From Paraglaciecola sp. (GTDB lineage Bacteria; Pseudomonadota; Gammaproteobacteria; Enterobacterales; Alteromonadaceae): a stretch of 41,398 nt of DNA. Positions within the stretch are counted from its first letter, which is position 1, and each line of letters begins with the position of its first letter. The DNA lies in NCBI RefSeq assembly GCF_030730205.1, contig NZ_JANQVQ010000202.1, positions 1-41,398 of the forward strand, in the 5' to 3' direction. The translations under genes were made by a program, and so were the position numbers. This document shows positions 1 to 7,791 of this stretch, piece after piece. Below the pieces are notes generated by a model that saw nothing but the letters and a program-made list of their open reading frames with translations, was not told the DNA's origin and did no database searches.

Positions 1-258
1 CAAGGGGTTGGAAAGTTTGGTGATTCCTTTAAAAACGCTCAGGCCTTTGTGATCAAACGCTTTGACCGTGTTGATGGTCAAGCTATACACATTGAGGACT
101 TTGCGCAAGTGTTTGGTGTCTATCCTCAAGATAAATACAAAAAAGCCAGTATGCGTAATATTGCCCAGGTTATCGGTATCGAAGGTCAAGGCGAAGACAT
201 TGCCGAATTTACTCGCAGATTAGTGTTTAATACCGGTTTTCGCTTCGTCCCTGGTTAA
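1..258 (+). pseudogene. HipA-family toxin kinase, internal fragment truncated at its 3' end
   Basis: The reading frame is open from the first base of the window, so the gene begins upstream. It encodes the HipA signature region: a V-I-K-R-F-D-R motif followed by H-I-E-D-F-A-Q, then a K-Y motif and a helix ending in R-R-L-V-F-N. In intact HipA serine/threonine kinases the L-V-F-N is followed directly by the catalytic loop (I-G-N-x-D-x-H-x-K-N). Here the similarity stops at that point, about base 235, and six unrelated residues lead to a stop at 256-258. The lost loop carries the catalytic aspartate, so the product should be inactive as a kinase. Sequence beyond the breakpoint is a transposase remnant on the other strand. 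The partner HipB-type antitoxin would lie upstream, outside the window. Family assignment comes from motif recognition only. Confidence 0.75.
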
Positions 259-660
259 ATACATCCTCTTTATGATCACCTGCTTTTTGATCGCAACAAA
301 AAAGCTCTCGGCAAGCGCGTTATCAAGGCAGTTACCTATGCAACTCATCGAAGGAATAATATTTTTCTCTTGCATAAACGCCAAAGAATCAGCGCTGCTG
401 TTTTGGCCGACTCTGATATACGGCCATTAATACAGCTCGGATAACCAGATGCTTGTCCATGTTTTCATCCATTGACCAACCCACAACTCGCCGAGAGAAC
501 AAGTCTATCACTGTCGCTAAATACAGAAACCTCTCATAAGTTCGCACAGACGTGATGTCACTCACCCACGCGGTATTAGGTGCCTCAGGAGCGAAATCAC
601 GCTCTAATACATTATTTACAATCCGTTAATGTTTGCTGCCTTTGCAACGGATCAACTCAG
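236..660 (-). pseudogene. Decayed IS3-family transposase (OrfB, rve integrase domain) remnant
   Basis: Read on the minus strand, the DNA encodes A-W-V-S-D-I-T-S-V-R-T followed by Y-L-A-T-V-I-D-L-F-S-R-R-V-V-G-W-S-M, and later S-M-S-C-I-G-N-C-L-D-N-A-L-A-E-S-F-F. These are hallmark blocks of IS3-family OrfB, including the first catalytic aspartate of the DDE triad (in V-S-D-I-T) and the final glutamate (in A-E-S-F-F). The copy is broken: an in-frame TAA near the N-terminal side, a frameshift after residues P-K-Q-Q-R, and loss of the usual H-S-D-Q-G-S block with the second aspartate. Its C-terminal end (T-R-D-E-A-K-T-G) runs into the hipA fragment at about base 236, so the end of the element is missing. 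No terminal inverted repeats or target duplication were found; it cannot transpose by itself. Confidence 0.85.
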
Positions 661-667
661 ACGGATA

Positions 668-1519
668 TTAGAGCAACAACATTCTTTTAATATCACTCGG
701 CTTTGAGTATTTATTGCCACCTCTATTTGCTCCGGTAATCCACCAGAAAACCATACCCGCATCTGAGCAATCAAACTTGTTAGTTTGAAATTTGACTACA
801 CCGTCTTTTTCCGCATAGGCGAGCATGTCCCAAATATATGCAATGCCGGCATGACTATGGTTTCTAGCCCAATCCCAAGTCTGAGTTGGGGTTTGCAATC
901 CAACGTTTTGATCACCAATTTGATGTTCGCTTACACCAAAGTCTAAAATCTGTTGCCAAGTAAAATAGTCGCCACTATTGTCATTGGCAGGGTGATGAGA
1001 GACTACATGGACGTGTTGACGAGAGCTAGGTCTCGATGCTTCCAAAGCATATCCGATAACATCAGGCTCCCCTGCTTCAATAATCCAAAGTGGATCTTCT
1101 GCAGTAGACGCATTAATTGCATCACGTAAATCATTAACCGCACCTTGTTGATCTGTTCGACAATTATAATATGTCGTCAAATTATTAAAGGGGCCAAACA
1201 GCTCAATACTTTTACCACTGAGTTCATGCAAAATTTTCTGCCTTCTTAACTCGTTCGGAACATCTATCCGTTGTTTTCCTTTATTTTTGAAAGGATCTAA
1301 ATCACATGAATGTGAAAGATGAACTAAGCGATCGTTAAGGCCAGCTTTGCTCAAAAGACCTAACATTGTTGGCGTTGCACCGATGTCGTCAGGGTCAGGT
1401 GAATTGCCATCGATAACAAGCGCTAATCGGCCTATTGGAGGACTAATATCCGCAGCAGATTTTTCGGCACAGCTTGAAAAAGCGATAGCAAGTAATAGCG
1501 GTAGTACATTTCTTATCAT
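668..1519 (-). CDS. Putative lipoprotein with nucleoside-hydrolase-like fold
   Basis: 283 residues. A hydrophobic N-terminus ends in F-S-S-C at residues 14-17, a plausible lipobox, so the product is probably lipid-anchored in the outer membrane. Residues about 33-48 read L-V-I-D-G-N-S-P-D-P-D-D-I-G-A, resembling the Asp-rich N-terminal metal/ribose-binding motif of nucleoside hydrolases and of the related polysaccharide-associated nucleoside-hydrolase-like domains. A conserved-looking C-terminal block (D-C-S-D-A-G-M-V-F-W-W) may complete the site. The gene is the last of the minus-strand polysaccharide operon, 81 bases after the sugar porter gene, which suggests a role on sugars released from the polymer rather than on nucleosides. 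Start: ATG with an A-A-G-G ribosome-binding site nine bases upstream. Family call is tentative; substrate unknown. Confidence 0.5.
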   Translation of the reverse strand: MIRNVLPLLLAIAFSSCAEKSAADISPPIGRLALVIDGNSPDPDDIGATPTMLGLLSKAGLNDRLVHLSHSCDLDPFKNKGKQRIDVPNELRRQKILHELSGKSIELFGPFNNLTTYYNCRTDQQGAVNDLRDAINASTAEDPLWIIEAGEPDVIGYALEASRPSSRQHVHVVSHHPANDNSGDYFTWQQILDFGVSEHQIGDQNVGLQTPTQTWDWARNHSHAGIAYIWDMLAYAEKDGVVKFQTNKFDCSDAGMVFWWITGANRGGNKYSKPSDIKRMLLL

Positions 1520-1600
1520 GATCTTTTACCTTAGTGAATCCTCTAATTAAGTTTGTGTTCTAAGCAAGCTATTTCAGCTACGAATTTGCCTAAAAAACCG

Positions 1601-3001
1601 TTAGCCCTGCATCTCTTCTAGCTCTCTGCCTTTGGTCTCGAGCACTAATTTGAATACGAATATAATGGAAAGCAAAGCACCAAGTGTGTAAATACTGTAC
1701 GCACCAGCTAAGCCTATTGAGGCTAAGAAAACCGGAAAAGTAAAAGTGACAATAAAATTCGCAATCCACTGAGCAAAACCGGCAACGGCCAAACCAGAAC
1801 CACGAATTTGATTTGGGAACATTTCTCCTAGCATGACCCACATTACAGGACCCCAAGACAAATTGAAGAAAAAGACATAGGCATTTGCTGCAACTAGGGC
1901 AACCATTCCTTTATCGCCCAAACTTAGGCTACCGCTGGCATCTAAGTCTGCATTAGCAAACACATAAACCATGGTTGCAAGAGTTATAGTCATACCAATT
2001 GAGCCAATCAACAAGAAAGGCTTACGTCCAACTTTATCGATGAAATACATCGTAATAAAAACAGCTCCAATGCTCACCGCGCCGCTAATCACGTTAATCA
2101 TTAAGGCATCCGACTCAGAAAAACCAGCTGCTTGCCATAATACGGCACCGTAATAAAACACCACATTAATGCCTACTAATTGTTGAAAGATTGCCAGACC
2201 AATACCGACCCACATAATAGGGCGCATTTTGCCGCTAATCTTATCAATGAGATCTGATAGTTTTGGTTTTGTTTGTTGATTTTCTAAAGAGGCACTAATT
2301 TCCAGTAACTTGGCTTTTCCCTGTGCATCACCATATAAAGTACCTAATACATTTGTCGCTTTTTCACTATCTTTACTCATAACTAAATAACGTGGACTTT
2401 CTGGAATAAACATTAACGCGACTAAAAACAAGACTGCCGGGATGAGCTCAATCCAAAACATCCAGCGCCATGCTTGAAAACCCAACCAAAACTCAGCAGT
2501 GGAAGCACCAGCCAAATTGGCTAAAAAATAGTTACTCACAAAAGCAGAAAATAAACCGAAAATAATGGCTACCTGCTGCATGGAAGATAGAGTGCCTCGA
2601 AAACGAGCTGGTGCTATTTCGCTGATGTAAGCGGGAGCCATAACTGAAGCGGCACCAACCGCTAAGCCACCTAAAATTCGATATACCACGAACTCTAAAG
2701 ATGAGGCCGCAATCCCCGACCCCCAAGCACTTATAATGAAAAATACCGCTGCAGTAATAAGGAGAGGTCTTCGACCAAATCTGTCAGCTAAACGACCTGC
2801 ACTGAAAGCGCCTATCGCACAACCGATTAACATACTTGAGACATTAAAACCTGTGCCCGCACTATCGGACGCAAATGCACTTTGAAGTCCGTCTACAGTT
2901 CCGTTAATGACTCCGCTATCAAAGCCGAACAGGAAGCCTCCAATTGTTGCAACAAAACTGACGAGTACGATCATTAAGGTATTTTCTTTAGTTTGTATCA
3001 A
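1601..3001 (-). CDS. MFS sugar porter family sugar/H+ symporter
   Basis: Inner-membrane transporter of the sugar porter family (12 helices). Diagnostic motifs are all visible: G-F-L-F-G-F-D-S-G-V-I-N-G in helix 1, R-L-A-D-R-F-G-R-R-P after helix 2, P-E-S-P-R-Y-L-V before the central loop, F-Q-Q-L-V-G-I-N-V-V-F-Y-Y in helix 7, D-K-V-G-R-K-P, and the C-terminal L-E-T-K-G-R-E-L-E-E-M. I place the start at a TTG (3001) because A-A-G-G-A lies seven bases upstream; a longer frame begins at another TTG (3034) and an ATG at 2974 has no visible binding site. The gene is in the polysaccharide operon between a sulfatase and a nucleoside-hydrolase-like lipoprotein, so it probably carries a monosaccharide released from the polymer (rhamnose, xylose or a uronic acid). 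The exact sugar cannot be read from sequence. Confidence 0.9.
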   Translation of the reverse strand: MIQTKENTLMIVLVSFVATIGGFLFGFDSGVINGTVDGLQSAFASDSAGTGFNVSSMLIGCAIGAFSAGRLADRFGRRPLLITAAVFFIISAWGSGIAASSLEFVVYRILGGLAVGAASVMAPAYISEIAPARFRGTLSSMQQVAIIFGLFSAFVSNYFLANLAGASTAEFWLGFQAWRWMFWIELIPAVLFLVALMFIPESPRYLVMSKDSEKATNVLGTLYGDAQGKAKLLEISASLENQQTKPKLSDLIDKISGKMRPIMWVGIGLAIFQQLVGINVVFYYGAVLWQAAGFSESDALMINVISGAVSIGAVFITMYFIDKVGRKPFLLIGSIGMTITLATMVYVFANADLDASGSLSLGDKGMVALVAANAYVFFFNLSWGPVMWVMLGEMFPNQIRGSGLAVAGFAQWIANFIVTFTFPVFLASIGLAGAYSIYTLGALLSIIFVFKLVLETKGRELEEMQG

Positions 3002-3139
3002 AACTCTTTCCTTATTAAATTTGACGCTGAACAACTTGTTGAAAACAATTTTAGTAGTGAGTGAACATTACAAATATACCGGCAAGACATTTAGGTTATT
3101 AACTTACAAACGGCTTTCAGTAAAAGGTTTCGTAACCCA

Positions 3140-4615
3140 TTATTTAAGTGTGTCTCTGGTATTAACAAAACTAGGACGGGCTTTTACCTCTTCCGTTCTT
3201 TGATCTTCATAACGCTCGATATATTCACCAGTACGCCGCTCAAACTCTTGTAAAATTGATTGATATTTAGCTGATTCAGCTAAGTTTGTCTGTTCTGCAG
3301 GATCTGCCTTTAGATCATACAACTGTTTAAAATCGTTTTTGTAAAACTCAACATACTTCCATTCAGTCGTTCTTATCCCTACCATTGGCGGAATAGACAC
3401 ACGTTTAGGCTGATACATATGTTCAAAGAAGAACTCCTTGCGCCACTCCAATGGATCCTGAACCGTCATTAAGGGATTCAAACTTAAACCTTGATAACTA
3501 GCTGGTATATTAACGTTCGCCAAATTCAAAATGGTGGGAGCAATGTCTATATTGAGCGCCATTTGCTGTTTAACTTTACCTTGAGATGATTTATTGCGTG
3601 GGTCATAAATAATCAGAGGAACACGTAAGTCTTCTTCCCAGCCAAACCATTTTCCTGCTAACTGACGTTCATTAATGTTGTAGCCGTTATCACCTGTGTA
3701 TATGACTATGGTGTTATCTGCTTGCCCCGTTTCTTCAAGCATCTTGAGTATCATGCCCACCCCTTTGTCTACTGCACTAATAGCCCTGTAATGACGCTTA
3801 ACCATTTTTTGATACATGGCCTCATCAGCGTAGCGATATTGCCAACGGACCCGACCAATGGAATTGCGTAAAAATTCAGGCAAATTGTCAAAATTAGCAT
3901 CGTCGGAAAATTTTGCCGCGGGGATTTCTACATCCGCATACCAAGACTCAAACTCTTCAGGATAGTGATACTGATCTTGTTCGTCAGTATCATGAGCGTG
4001 AGGATTCCAATAATTAACGGATATGGCCCAAGGTTGCTGAGTGTTGTTAGATTGAGTAATAAATTCTTTTGCTAATTCAGTTATGTAGTACGTTTGCGGG
4101 ATTGTTTTACCTTTGAACTCATTGGTTTTGGATTGCAAAAGTGGTTTAAAATAATCAAAATTTTGATGATCTTGATTCGAAAATTTAATTTCGTATTTGC
4201 CCACAAAACCAGAACGGTACCCACTCTCTTTAAGTAGCTTGGGATACATATTATTTGACTCAACCAAACCTGTTGCGGGGCGACCAAAAGTAAAGTCATG
4301 GGTGCGCTCAGTTAATCCGGTTAAAATACTCACTCGACTTGAGGCACAAATAGGCGTGGTAACAAAGGCGTTTTTAAACATTGTACCTTTGCCAGCTAAT
4401 TCATCTAAATTCGGTGTTTTAATAATTGGATGTATTTTACCCAGCAAATCCGCTCGATGGTCATCCGCTAAAATAAACAAAATATTAGGGCGTTTTTTTG
4501 CTACTTCAGATGACGCTGCCAGAGCACTCATATTGAAATGCATGAAAGCAAGCAAAAGTAAAACAAACGCGCTAGCTGGATTAAGAATTTTAAAACGACT
4601 GTCAAGTTGAAACAT
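3140..4615 (-). CDS. Secreted sulfatase, S1 family (cysteine-type)
   Basis: 491 residues with a signal peptide (about 1-33, cleavage near A-L-A/A-S). The enzyme hydrolyses a sulfate ester on a sugar in the periplasm or at the surface. P-N-I-L-F-I-L-A-D-D-H at 43-53 supplies the first calcium ligands (D51, D52). C90-A-S-S-R94 is the C-x-S-x-R sequence whose cysteine is converted to formylglycine, followed by the expected S-I-L-T-G. T-G-D-N-G at 307-311 provides the second metal-binding pair (usual form S-D-H-G, here D-N). Length is normal for the family. It sits 75 bases after the GH39-like gene in the operon. The maturation enzyme (FGE or anSME) is not in the window. A phenotype on rhamnose- or uronate-sulfate is an inference from neighbours. 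Confidence 0.93.
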   Translation of the reverse strand: MFQLDSRFKILNPASAFVLLLLAFMHFNMSALAASSEVAKKRPNILFILADDHRADLLGKIHPIIKTPNLDELAGKGTMFKNAFVTTPICASSRVSILTGLTERTHDFTFGRPATGLVESNNMYPKLLKESGYRSGFVGKYEIKFSNQDHQNFDYFKPLLQSKTNEFKGKTIPQTYYITELAKEFITQSNNTQQPWAISVNYWNPHAHDTDEQDQYHYPEEFESWYADVEIPAAKFSDDANFDNLPEFLRNSIGRVRWQYRYADEAMYQKMVKRHYRAISAVDKGVGMILKMLEETGQADNTIVIYTGDNGYNINERQLAGKWFGWEEDLRVPLIIYDPRNKSSQGKVKQQMALNIDIAPTILNLANVNIPASYQGLSLNPLMTVQDPLEWRKEFFFEHMYQPKRVSIPPMVGIRTTEWKYVEFYKNDFKQLYDLKADPAEQTNLAESAKYQSILQEFERRTGEYIERYEDQRTEEVKARPSFVNTRDTLK

Positions 4616-4690
4616 TACGAAACACCTACCTCATTTAAGCGTAAACTAGGTTGACTCATTCAACCTGTGTATAAAATATCTTGTACTTTG

Positions 4691-6412
4691 TTAAGCGTCT
4701 GGCCCAAAGCGAACTTCTACTTTTTGAACTGCAAAGGACGGTATATCGGTAGTTATTTCAATTAGCGATGAAGCCGAATTGCCTTCGCTGGTCTCCCCAA
4801 TCACCCAGTCTCCCCAAATTATGCTATTTGACTCGTTATATTTACGTTTATTGGCTAAATAGACCTTCTGACCTTCCGCGTTAAGTGCCTTAGCATTTGA
4901 AGCCGTTGTATTTACTTTACTATTCCACCAGCCTCCCTTTTCAATTGGTATTCGAGCCTTTGGGAAACTTGAAATAAAAAGTTGCTCGCTGTTGTTGTTG
5001 TTGTCAATGCTGCCAATACGATAACGAAATGCAGTCCCGCGGGCCTCAGCAACCTGCATTGATAACAAGGTTTTTTCAGGATTTTGGTTGGTTAAATCAC
5101 GATTGTTAAAATTAAACAGCAAAATATCGTAATCAGACTTTGTGACATTTTGGGTAAAAATACCGTCAACACGATTGCCCGCTGTCTGCGAAGTGCCAAC
5201 GACAGTATTAGTAAAAAGTGCATTACCAATCATAGTTAGCAAGGCTCGCTGAGTCAGTGCTTCAGGGACATAGTCTCCGTTATGACCGGTGCCCCACTGA
5301 AAAACTTCTTTAATATTGTTTTCGAGCATTAGCTTAGACAGCATCGCAAAAAATGCGGAGCCATGAGAGGTATTTACACTGATAAAACCAGCACGTTCCA
5401 TTTTAGATATAAGTTTAAATTCATGTATTTCAAAACTCGCCTTAGGATCCCAATCTGGATGTTGCTGTATTGGCGCTATGTCATGCTGGTAAACCAATTG
5501 CATATCTAGTTCGTTGGGATTAGTAATGTGCGGATAGTATGAAATTGCGACAAAGTCATAATGAACCTTATGCGCTTTTGCCCAGGCGATAAAATGAGGG
5601 GCATAGGCGTCTTCTGTATTACCAGAATAGTCAATATACCGTCCTTTAAATGACGCTTCGCGAAAGTGTGCGCCGATTTGTGCTTGTGGTAGGACACTAT
5701 GTACAGCCTCAACTGTATTTTTATAATGTTCAAAAAATTCTTGGCGCGTACCAGCCCAATGCTGTGGTCGAGTATCTATTTCTGAACCGACTCGAAAACG
5801 CCATTTAACTACCTTATCTTTGCCATAGGTTTTGATGAGATGTGTTGTTAAAGATTGGATGAATTGATGCCATGCAATAGGGTCATCAGGTGGAAGTCCA
5901 TTACCGTATACTCCGTTGGCGTCTTTTTTTAAATAGTGTTTTCCGTCAGGTTCATCGACAAATTCAAATCCTCGTTGAAAAGCCCACGGCGGATTATCTA
6001 AGACGATTTGAAAAATCTCCCAACCCGCATCAAGCCAACCATCAATTCTGTTAGTAACAACCGCAAAATCGTAAACATATTGGCTACCGTTCCATTTGTA
6101 AGCATCTGCGGCGATATCTTTAGATGCCCATCCTCCCAACATTCTTACTGCATTTAACTGGGGAGTTTGTCCAAAGTCAGCAGGAAATGAATTTACTGAG
6201 GCGTTTTGTGTTCTAACAGCCACATCAAAAAAGTCATACACTGCGCCTACTTTATTGTTTGCATCACTAAAATCAGTACTGAGTTTGATGGTATTTTCAG
6301 TCAGAGCACTCCTTGCCTCATCATTTGATGATGAGCTTGATGCGTAACAAGCACTGCAGAGTAACAGGGATAAAGCTAACAAAGATGCCGTAGATATCAA
6401 TTTTGTACTCAT
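4691..6412 (-). CDS. GH39-like glycoside hydrolase, exported
   Basis: 573 residues. The N-terminus is a signal peptide with a cysteine at 22 that could be a weak lipobox (C-S-A-C). Residues about 40-400 form a clan GH-A-type TIM barrel: M-L-G-G-W at 91-95, R-F-R-V-G-S-E211-I-D (candidate acid/base at the end of strand 4) and F-E-I-H-E331-F (candidate nucleophile on strand 7). W-R-F-R-V-G-S-E-I replaces the W-N-E-P of classic beta-xylosidases, as in divergent GH39 members. A beta-sandwich of about 150 residues follows. GH39 enzymes are known from ulvan and other algal polysaccharide loci, so a retaining exo-glycosidase on xylose-, rhamnose- or uronate-linked residues is likely. Operon position: 46 bases after the carbohydrate-binding lipoprotein. 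The start codon has only a weak binding site. Confidence 0.75.
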   Translation of the reverse strand: MSTKLISTASLLALSLLLCSACYASSSSSNDEARSALTENTIKLSTDFSDANNKVGAVYDFFDVAVRTQNASVNSFPADFGQTPQLNAVRMLGGWASKDIAADAYKWNGSQYVYDFAVVTNRIDGWLDAGWEIFQIVLDNPPWAFQRGFEFVDEPDGKHYLKKDANGVYGNGLPPDDPIAWHQFIQSLTTHLIKTYGKDKVVKWRFRVGSEIDTRPQHWAGTRQEFFEHYKNTVEAVHSVLPQAQIGAHFREASFKGRYIDYSGNTEDAYAPHFIAWAKAHKVHYDFVAISYYPHITNPNELDMQLVYQHDIAPIQQHPDWDPKASFEIHEFKLISKMERAGFISVNTSHGSAFFAMLSKLMLENNIKEVFQWGTGHNGDYVPEALTQRALLTMIGNALFTNTVVGTSQTAGNRVDGIFTQNVTKSDYDILLFNFNNRDLTNQNPEKTLLSMQVAEARGTAFRYRIGSIDNNNNSEQLFISSFPKARIPIEKGGWWNSKVNTTASNAKALNAEGQKVYLANKRKYNESNSIIWGDWVIGETSEGNSASSLIEITTDIPSFAVQKVEVRFGPDA

Positions 6413-6458
6413 ATGCTCTGTTTACCTATGCTTTGTTTACCGGATAAAAGAATATTAA

Positions 6459-7709
6459 TCACTTTAAAACAATGCCTCGCCAACGTCCTCTGGCATAGGC
6501 AGTGCCGCCATTTTCAGGAATTTTGCCATTGGTAACAGCCATTATTTCTACGCTTAAAACATCCCCAGATCGTAGACGAAAGTCATCTAATGGAAAGTAC
6601 ACTTCCTGATAATCCCTTGCTGTAGCAGGATTTTGAAATTCACCTAGCAATCGATCATTTAACAAGACTCGATAACGCGACTCACCATCGATTTCAGCTA
6701 AAGTCACTAGTGTGGCATTGTTATAATGGCGCTTATCAATCCCTTTCATTATCTTGGTATCAACCACATAGCTGGCACGAAAAAAGTTATCTCGTACTTC
6801 CGTTTTTCCCGCATTGATCGCCAATACATCACGAGCTTTATCGTGGTAGATAGCATGTTGAGATGCGTTATTTGCCACAAATAAATCGGCTGAACTCAGT
6901 ATAAAATCGTATTCATAAATGTCTGTGTAGCGAGCTTTGAGAGGCATAGGCTCTGCGTTATATACCGTTTCACTAGGACCTATTCCTAATGGTGTGAAAT
7001 CAGGGTTGTTAGTTAAAATTATCTTATCTAATTCAAAGCCATCTTCTCGCATAGATACAGACAACAGATGTTGGCCGGGTTGAGCAATATCTATCCATAA
7101 ACTCAAGGGGGAGCCACAATGATTAGCAGGCGAGCGCTGAGCTGAAGACCAGGTCCACTGATTTTTTCCCGTGCATAGCTGTAAACGTTGAGCGCTTGCT
7201 GGCCAGAGTCCATTGATACCAATATGCAGACCATTGTCTTCGCTACCGGTGCTATAAGCCCGAGCCCAAATGTAATAACGCCCTGATTGGTTGATATACA
7301 CCGGGTAACTTAATATTCCGAGCATGCCTGGGCTAGCAGAAAAATTAACACCATGCTGTAGTTCCTCACTATGGTTGGTACGAGTATCAGGCAAAACTTC
7401 AATGTAGGCTGCGCCACTCGCTCCCTCTGGATGGGGTAAATCTGTATCTTGTAAGCCATGTTTTACTGCCGAACTTTTGTCAAAACGATACCAACGCCGA
7501 ATATCGGCTTTTACCTGAGCAGCAAAGTGCTCTGCTTCGATTACGACCATGCCATTTTTTTCTTCAAAGCTAGGAATCGAATTTGGCTGAGCGTTTAATA
7601 GTTGCAAGGATGCTTGAGGTTTTGTTTCCAACTTGGAGCGTGCACCATCAGGATGAACACAGCTTAATAGTAGTAAACTACTAACTATTAAAAAGGGGGT
7701 TTTATTCAT
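6459..7709 (-). CDS. Carbohydrate-binding-module-type lipoprotein
   Basis: Lipoprotein with no recognisable catalytic domain. I choose the ATG at 7709 because A-A-G-G-A-A-G lies seven bases before it; a frame-extending ATG at 7730 has none. The signal ends in L-L-L-S-C. The first domain (about residues 40-235) starts with V-V-I-E-A-E-H-F and ends with F-E-L-D-K-I-I-L-T, the pattern of CBM35/CBM6-like beta-sandwiches and of the C-terminal domain of GH115 enzymes. A second beta-rich domain (about 255-416) looks like another sugar-binding or jelly-roll fold. It lies between the GH78 and GH39-like genes, so it probably binds the polymer at the cell surface, holding substrate near the enzymes. A hidden hydrolase or lyase function cannot be excluded; no catalytic motif was seen. 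Confidence 0.65.
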   Translation of the reverse strand: MNKTPFLIVSSLLLLSCVHPDGARSKLETKPQASLQLLNAQPNSIPSFEEKNGMVVIEAEHFAAQVKADIRRWYRFDKSSAVKHGLQDTDLPHPEGASGAAYIEVLPDTRTNHSEELQHGVNFSASPGMLGILSYPVYINQSGRYYIWARAYSTGSEDNGLHIGINGLWPASAQRLQLCTGKNQWTWSSAQRSPANHCGSPLSLWIDIAQPGQHLLSVSMREDGFELDKIILTNNPDFTPLGIGPSETVYNAEPMPLKARYTDIYEYDFILSSADLFVANNASQHAIYHDKARDVLAINAGKTEVRDNFFRASYVVDTKIMKGIDKRHYNNATLVTLAEIDGESRYRVLLNDRLLGEFQNPATARDYQEVYFPLDDFRLRSGDVLSVEIMAVTNGKIPENGGTAYARGRWRGIVLK

Positions 7710-7791
7710 TCCATACTTCCTTAATTTCATTCACAGAGACTCCGCTAAAGCGAACCGCAATAAAGCTTTTTTAGGGCTATTCGCTGCGGTT

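Noticed and set aside
1590-1856. Minus-strand frame of 88 residues overlapping the MFS gene
   Set aside because: It lies in another frame of the well-supported sugar porter gene.
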